Under the pieces are notes generated by a model. It was not told the origin of the DNA. It made no database searches and saw only the letters and a list, made by a program, of their open reading frames with translations. Below, piece by piece: positions 7,628 to 12,315 of a stretch of 12,315 bases of DNA. Position 1 is the first letter of the stretch; every line of letters starts with the position of its first letter. The stretch comes from Treponema sp. GTDB taxonomy: Bacteria; Spirochaetota; Spirochaetia; Treponematales; Breznakiellaceae. The stretch lies in NCBI GenBank assembly GCA_031288575.1, contig JAITRD010000129.1:1-12315 (forward strand). The letters run 5' to 3'. The translations under genes were made by a program, and so were the position numbers.

Positions 7628-8161
7628 CTAACGGCCGGCTTTAGTCAGTAAATTTTGAATAAGCTTATCCGTTATATCCACGGTAGGGCTATACCAAAGA
7701 ATGCCGGTATTTTCTTTTAAATTAAGTACCATACTGTACCCCTCGCTTTCAGCGATAAAACGAATTTCGTCATAAACCTGTTCCAAAAAAGTCCCCGATT
7801 GGGTGAGTTTTTTTTTCTGATCCTCTAATTCCGCTGTTTTTGATTTATAATATTCCTTAAGAAATTCAGATTTCCGGTAAATTTCATTCTCCAGCCGGAG
7901 AACCTGATCCTGTTCTCCCCGGTTTTCCGCGCTGATTTGGGCGTTTTTTAAGCTCTGAATTTCCGCGGTCATCCGATCAATTTCCGCCTGTACCCGGGCG
8001 CTGCGTTCCTCAAATTCCCGGACCGCCCGGGAATCCCGGAAAAAAGCAACGTATACCTTGGGGAGATCCACCACGGCAAAACGGGTAAGCTGCTGGGATT
8101 CCAGGAACCCTCCAAGGCACAATAAAAAAAACGCCATAATAGGGCACCACTTTTTCATCAT
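7628..8161 (-). CDS. ompH: Periplasmic chaperone, OmpH/Skp family
   Basis: This is a predicted periplasmic holdase that keeps outer-membrane proteins unfolded on their way to BamA. It has 177 residues, close to the usual 160-180. A signal peptide covers about residues 1-22 (MMKKWCPIMAFFLLCLGG...). The mature start, TRFAVVDLPKVYVAFFRDS, is the typical OmpH opening strand. A long charged coiled coil (about 45-125, rich in E, Q, K and R) follows, then the closing strand region with YSMVLNLKENTGILWYSP and VDITDKLIQNL. GGAGG (8163-8167) lies 2 nt before the first ATG and 5 nt before the second, so translation may begin at 8158 (176 residues). The Cys in LLCLGG is not in a proper lipobox. bamA ends 8 bp upstream. 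A run of nine A (plus-strand T at 7808-7816) encodes the three lysines of DQKKKL. Confidence 0.92.
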   Translation of the reverse strand: MMKKWCPIMAFFLLCLGGFLESQQLTRFAVVDLPKVYVAFFRDSRAVREFEERSARVQAEIDRMTAEIQSLKNAQISAENRGEQDQVLRLENEIYRKSEFLKEYYKSKTAELEDQKKKLTQSGTFLEQVYDEIRFIAESEGYSMVLNLKENTGILWYSPTVDITDKLIQNLLTKAGR

Positions 8162-8169
8162 AACCTCCG

Positions 8170-10665
8170 CTAATAGGTGGACAGGGCAAAGGAAATAACA
8201 AAATCTATCCCCGACGCGGCCTGGTTTGAGGGGTTAAAAAGGGCGCCCCCCTGCCATACCACCTCTCCGTTTTCCACCTTAAATCGTTTCGCGAAAAGAA
8301 ATCTGAAGGGAAACTGGGGTATGGTAAAACGGAATCCTCCGCCGAAACTATACCGCATGTCCTCCTGCCGGAAATTGCCAAAGAAATTCCTTGGGGTATC
8401 CTTTACCCCTGCGGCGTCAAAAAAGAAATCCCAAGCCAGGATTCCGGGGGCCACGGGGATCCGGATTTCCGCCCAGTTTTCCCAGAGGGCATACCCCCGG
8501 TTATCGTATTCATTGGTCCAGCCCCGGCCAATAAACATCCCGTCCACCGCGAGTTTATTGGCGGGTTCAACGGCAGGGGCGTCATAAAAGGGCTGTTTAA
8601 AGATGAAGGAAAGCCCGGAATGGATTCCGAATACGGCCTTTAAACGATAGGTGTCCGTAAGGGGGATGTCAAAAAGGGTATGAAAATATTCTGCCTTGGT
8701 ATCTGACTTGATATAATGTTCCTTTTCAAAACCAAAGATGCCGTAATACCCGAGGCGCTGGGTGCCGTAATAACCCCTGGAGGGATCATAAAAAACATCC
8801 CGCTGATCCAGGGAGACGCTGGTCCATACCGAATTCGCCGGGGTCCATTGATTATTCCGTTCCCTGATAACGGGATCAAAGGGCCGGTAAAGCTCGTCGT
8901 CGTAGGTATTCCGCACTATTCCCGAACGGATCCCCCCGCCGAGTCCCAAATTCCCCAAAAGGGTCGAAAAGCGGTAACCCGTGGAAATTCCCAAGGAAAG
9001 CCACCATTGGTTATATTCCATCCGGTATTCACTGGGGGGGAGTTTACTGGAATCTTTATATTCCTGGTAGGAACCGAAGCCGTCCGGATAGGCGTAGTCC
9101 TCGTCCCCGTTAAAAAAGGGCGGCTGAGAATCCATAGCGGTAAGATAGGAAGAATGGCGGAGGGAAAAATCAAAGCTTCCCGAAAGGGGAAGGCCGAAAA
9201 TCCACTGGTGGGTATACTCCAGGGTTAAAATCTGGGTATCCGGAGAGGCGGTCAGTTCGGCGCCTACCATATTCCCGTAACCTAAAAAATTCCGGTCATT
9301 CCACTTTAGCATCCCCGATATGGGGAAGGAACTGTCGGTGGCTCCGGAAAAGGTAAGGCCGAATTGAATGTCCGTGGTCGGCTGCTCTTCTACGGTAAAA
9401 ATAAGATCCATCAGGCTGTCGGTGCTTCCCGGAGGGGTTTCGGGAATCACGTTAGAAAAATATTGGAGGTTATAGAGGTTCCTCATCCCATCCATAACCT
9501 TGGTTTTGGAAAAAACATCACCCGGTTCCAGGGGAATTTCCCGGAGTATGACGTGGGTTTTGGTTTTTTGATTGCCCCGGACGAGGATGTTTTCGATATG
9601 GGCCCGGCCCCGTTCCAGGATGAATATTTTAAAGGAAATAATCCCCTCATCGGTATCCCGGACTTCCTCCCGGCTTATGGTGTTAAAAATATAGCCGTTT
9701 TCATAATAGAGGTCCGCGACGCGCTGGAGATCCGCCTCGACCCGCCGGGCATTAACCGTATCCCCTTCTTTTGAATAGACCAATTTGGCAAGCTGTTCGG
9801 TAGGAAAAATCCGGTTTCCCTCAAATTCCACTCCGCCGAACCGATAGATCCGGCCTTCATAAATTTTGAAGGTGATGGTCATATTATTGTTGCCCCGTTC
9901 GTCCTTCCGCACATCCCGGATCACATCGGTAACTTCGGCGTCAATATACCCCCGGTCCCGGTAATATTGGGTAAGGGCATCCCGGTCCGCAATAAGTTTT
10001 GAATCCTGAAAAGCGCCGTCGGTGAAGAGCCCCTTGCTTTTGAGGGAGAGCTGGCTTCGGAGGGTCCGGGCGGAAAAGGTAGTATTGCCCTCAAAAAAGA
10101 ACTCTTCAATGATGATCTTTTCCCCTTCGGTGATATAAAAGATAACCTCAATGGAAGAATCCGGGGCGGTTTTTGATTCGGACCGGACCTGGACATCCGG
10201 AAAACCCTTTTCCAGGTATTTATTGGCAATAGCAAGCTCGTCAAGGCGCAGCTTAACCTGGTTAACCACATCGTTTATTTTAAGGGAAACCACATCCGCA
10301 AGCTCGGTCCTGCGGATACTGCTATTGCCCGCATAGGTAATCCGGGAAACAATGGGCCGTTCGGTAACGGTAAACCGGATAATGACCTCATTGCCCATTG
10401 AATCCGCCGGTACCGCGCTGGGGGTAATAAGATCAAAATATTCCAGGGCATAGAGTTTTCCCTGGAGTTCCCAAAATACATCATCATTAAATAAACGGCC
10501 GATAAAGGGTTCCACCACCCCCGCCAGTTCAGATGCGTTTACATGCTGTAAGCCGCTGAAAACCACATCTTTAATGGGTTTGCCCTGATACCATTCACCG
10601 GGTTCCTGGGCGGCCCCAAAAAACGCAACCACTGCGGTTAGAAAAACCGCCGCACATAAACGCAT
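8170..10665 (-). CDS. bamA: Outer membrane protein assembly factor BamA
   Basis: This is the central Omp85-family protein that folds and inserts beta-barrel proteins into the outer membrane. From the ATG at 10665 it has 831 residues. The signal peptide MRLCAAVFLTAVVAFFGAA is followed by mature QEPG. Five POTRA repeats lie at about 31-102, 103-180, 181-270, 271-350 and 354-427, several marked by the F/Y-x-GN turn (YAGNS, FEGNT, FEGNR, VRGN). The C-terminal barrel spans about 430-831, with the conserved loop-6 RGW at 714-716 and an aromatic end (ISFALSTY) as the beta signal. A longer reading from ATG 10680 adds MKGVL, but those codons contain the AAAGGAG ribosome binding site 5 nt before ATG 10665, so the shorter form is preferred. 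The T. pallidum homologue is TP0326 (Tp92). Confidence 0.96.
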   Translation of the reverse strand: MRLCAAVFLTAVVAFFGAAQEPGEWYQGKPIKDVVFSGLQHVNASELAGVVEPFIGRLFNDDVFWELQGKLYALEYFDLITPSAVPADSMGNEVIIRFTVTERPIVSRITYAGNSSIRRTELADVVSLKINDVVNQVKLRLDELAIANKYLEKGFPDVQVRSESKTAPDSSIEVIFYITEGEKIIIEEFFFEGNTTFSARTLRSQLSLKSKGLFTDGAFQDSKLIADRDALTQYYRDRGYIDAEVTDVIRDVRKDERGNNNMTITFKIYEGRIYRFGGVEFEGNRIFPTEQLAKLVYSKEGDTVNARRVEADLQRVADLYYENGYIFNTISREEVRDTDEGIISFKIFILERGRAHIENILVRGNQKTKTHVILREIPLEPGDVFSKTKVMDGMRNLYNLQYFSNVIPETPPGSTDSLMDLIFTVEEQPTTDIQFGLTFSGATDSSFPISGMLKWNDRNFLGYGNMVGAELTASPDTQILTLEYTHQWIFGLPLSGSFDFSLRHSSYLTAMDSQPPFFNGDEDYAYPDGFGSYQEYKDSSKLPPSEYRMEYNQWWLSLGISTGYRFSTLLGNLGLGGGIRSGIVRNTYDDELYRPFDPVIRERNNQWTPANSVWTSVSLDQRDVFYDPSRGYYGTQRLGYYGIFGFEKEHYIKSDTKAEYFHTLFDIPLTDTYRLKAVFGIHSGLSFIFKQPFYDAPAVEPANKLAVDGMFIGRGWTNEYDNRGYALWENWAEIRIPVAPGILAWDFFFDAAGVKDTPRNFFGNFRQEDMRYSFGGGFRFTIPQFPFRFLFAKRFKVENGEVVWQGGALFNPSNQAASGIDFVISFALSTY

Positions 10666-10683
10666 CAAAACTCCTTTCATAAA

Positions 10684-12315
10684 TTAAAACGACCATCTCC
10701 ATGTTAAAGTAAAGGAATTATCATTAATAAACAAATTTTCAGGATGCATAAGAACAATATTCCAGCGTATCGCCAAAAGGGGGCTGCGTAATTCTATACC
10801 AATATCCGGTTCTAATGTTAGCCCCCCGTAGGTTAGCCATCCGGAATTTATCTTGTTTTCATCATACCGGAAGGAAAACATTCCCTGGGCAAACATATCC
10901 GCCCCGATGTATTTACCGATAAAAATCGTCGTGTTATCAAAATAGTTGCCGGCCCCGCTTGTTCTGTCAACCTGTCCCTGCAGGCCCGTGGCCTGGATAA
11001 CTGCGTTCTGCAGTACCTGGGTACGGACGGAAAACAAATCCAGGGAGAGAAAATCCCGGATGCCCCGTTCCAGCCGGCGGACTATACTGAACTGGGCCAG
11101 GACATCCGCGGTGGAATTTAAAAAGGCCCGCTGGACCGCGCCGGTAGATTCCTCCGGGATGCCGGTGAGGTTTTGCCCTAAAAGGGACAGGATATCAATC
11201 TGGGACAGGGGAGGATTGGATTCCAGCCGGGGGGTAAAAGATTGAAGGGGGGCGTTTTCGATGATCATGGAGATAGTAACCGGCCCGGCATCGGTCCGGT
11301 CCCGGATTTCCGCCCGGGCGCTGATCCGGGGCTCAAACTGGATTTCGTTTTCGTTGAAAGAGAGGATTCCTTCCCGAATATAAAAACTCCGCTCCGCATA
11401 AAATATCTCTCCTCCCCGGAGATTAATATCCCCCGTCACTGAATAACGGCCCGCCAGGCCGTCGTTTGAAATTTTTAGAACCGTTCCCATGTCCGCATAG
11501 GCCTGGAGCAGAGGAAATTCCGTAATCGGCCAAACGAATTCAACCTTCCGGCCGCTGGTTATGGCAATATCCACCGCTGTTGAAACCACATCTGGCGGCT
11601 CAAGGTTACGTCCTGAAAAAAGTTCGCTGGTATCCAGGCTTATTTCCGTGTCTTGGACGGTTAAGTTTCCGGAAACGGTAAAAATATAATCTTCCATGGA
11701 CATATGAAGGTTCCCCGAGGTGTCGCCGCGGGCCAAAATGCCCATGACATCCATGTTAAAGGGAATGGCATGATCCGGCAGCACATTCACATCAATGGTA
11801 AACACATTGGGAATCCACCGGTCAAACCGGAACCACCCTGAAACCATCCCCCCCCCTTTCCCTACGGTAGCCGGAACCGGCCCGAAGCTCATTTCATTGC
11901 CCTCCAGAGTTACGGTAACGGGAACGGGCCGGATGGGAGCGGCCACATACTGGGGAACCAGGAGCTGAACGCTATAGCCCTCGGCAAGGCCGAAAAATTC
12001 CGGATCCCCCAGGGGACCGGCAATCCTTATCGAGGCGGTCACAAATCCCCCTGCCAAGGAAATGATCTCCTGGACCTGGGAGGGTATAAAACGTCCCAGG
12101 GAGGCAAGATCCACATATAAATCCGTTCCCTGGGCATCGATAGTTTTGGGGTTTACCGTTCCGACAATCGATCCCCGGACAGGGGAGGGATAAGAAAATC
12201 CGGCATAAAAATCCCCCTCCCGGGAAATCTGCATACGAAGCATATCCCCGGGACCTCCGGAAAGGGCCAAAAATTCATCGTCCCGGGAAAAGACAAACTG
12301 AAAAGGAGTTTCCGC
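10684..12315 (-). CDS. tamB: TamB-family translocation/assembly protein (DUF490), 5' truncated
   Basis: This is the C-terminal part (543 residues visible) of a large AsmA/TamB-like protein. Such proteins span the periplasm and act in outer-membrane biogenesis, either protein assembly or lipid transport. The frame is open to the right edge, so the start is outside; full TamB proteins have about 1200-1500 residues. The visible part is rich in alternating beta strands, as in the groove-shaped TamB fold. It carries the C-terminal DUF490 features: a REGILSFNENEIQFEPRISA strand block, LSQIDILSLLGQNLTG, LERGIRDFLSLDLFSV, and a barrel-like end with a terminal TWRWSF. bamA follows after 18 bp in the same operon. 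A nine-G run (plus-strand C at 11848-11856) encodes KGGGM. In Borrelia the TamB orthologue interacts with BamA, which fits this pairing. I am sure of the family but not of the exact cargo. Confidence 0.9.
   Translation of the reverse strand, partial: AETPFQFVFSRDDEFLALSGGPGDMLRMQISREGDFYAGFSYPSPVRGSIVGTVNPKTIDAQGTDLYVDLASLGRFIPSQVQEIISLAGGFVTASIRIAGPLGDPEFFGLAEGYSVQLLVPQYVAAPIRPVPVTVTLEGNEMSFGPVPATVGKGGGMVSGWFRFDRWIPNVFTIDVNVLPDHAIPFNMDVMGILARGDTSGNLHMSMEDYIFTVSGNLTVQDTEISLDTSELFSGRNLEPPDVVSTAVDIAITSGRKVEFVWPITEFPLLQAYADMGTVLKISNDGLAGRYSVTGDINLRGGEIFYAERSFYIREGILSFNENEIQFEPRISARAEIRDRTDAGPVTISMIIENAPLQSFTPRLESNPPLSQIDILSLLGQNLTGIPEESTGAVQRAFLNSTADVLAQFSIVRRLERGIRDFLSLDLFSVRTQVLQNAVIQATGLQGQVDRTSGAGNYFDNTTIFIGKYIGADMFAQGMFSFRYDENKINSGWLTYGGLTLEPDIGIELRSPLLAIRWNIVLMHPENLFINDNSFTLTWRWSF

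Noticed and set aside
7619..7629. Short palindrome AGCAG-A-CTGCT over the ompH stop codon
   Set aside because: It has only five pairs and a one-base centre, too short for a hairpin. The longer neighbouring stem is the better terminator candidate.
8090..8140. Possible lipoprotein signal in OmpH (Cys within LLCLGG)
   Set aside because: The residue before the Cys is Leu, which does not fit a lipobox, and the region reads as an ordinary signal peptide.
8716..9228. Open frame of 170 codons on the plus strand inside bamA
   Set aside because: It is antisense to the BamA barrel, whose motifs and length are intact. The predicted product has no recognisable domain.

Overview
This window looks like chromosomal DNA from a spirochete, most likely a Treponema. 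It has fairly high GC content with CCC- and GGG-rich codons, which recalls the termite-gut treponemes. The main evidence is the minus-strand gene order tamB - bamA - ompH/skp - mutS. To my knowledge this matches the Treponema pallidum block TP0325-TP0328. The BamA has a five-POTRA layout and no separate TamA is visible. Genus-level assignment is inference; I could not run a search.

Left half (1-4722, plus strand): the end of a dipeptide/oligopeptide ABC importer operon. It holds the 3' half of a DppB-type permease (cut by the window edge), a DppC-type permease, two ATPases (DppD- and DppF-type) and an M20-family metallopeptidase. From dppC onward the genes lie 9-10 bp apart or overlap, ribosome binding sites sit on the preceding stop codons, and the peptidase start overlaps the dppF stop (ATGA). 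This reads as one transcription unit that imports peptides and hydrolyses them in the cytoplasm. The solute-binding protein is not in the window.

Right half (12315-4714, minus strand): an outer-membrane biogenesis operon. It has a partial TamB, BamA, a periplasmic Skp/OmpH chaperone, then an AT-rich gap of about 200 bp, then the mismatch-repair ATPase MutS. The gap holds a terminator-like hairpin after ompH and a two-copy 16-17 bp repeat in the mutS leader. The mutS and peptidase genes converge and overlap by 9 bp at their 3' ends.

The window is mostly ordinary core genome. I see no mobile element, CRISPR array, tRNA or rRNA, and no clearly new system. The points most worth a second look are the mutS start, where a perfect Shine-Dalgarno sequence faces an in-frame ATC rather than ATG, the repeat in the mutS leader, and a nine-G tract inside tamB.
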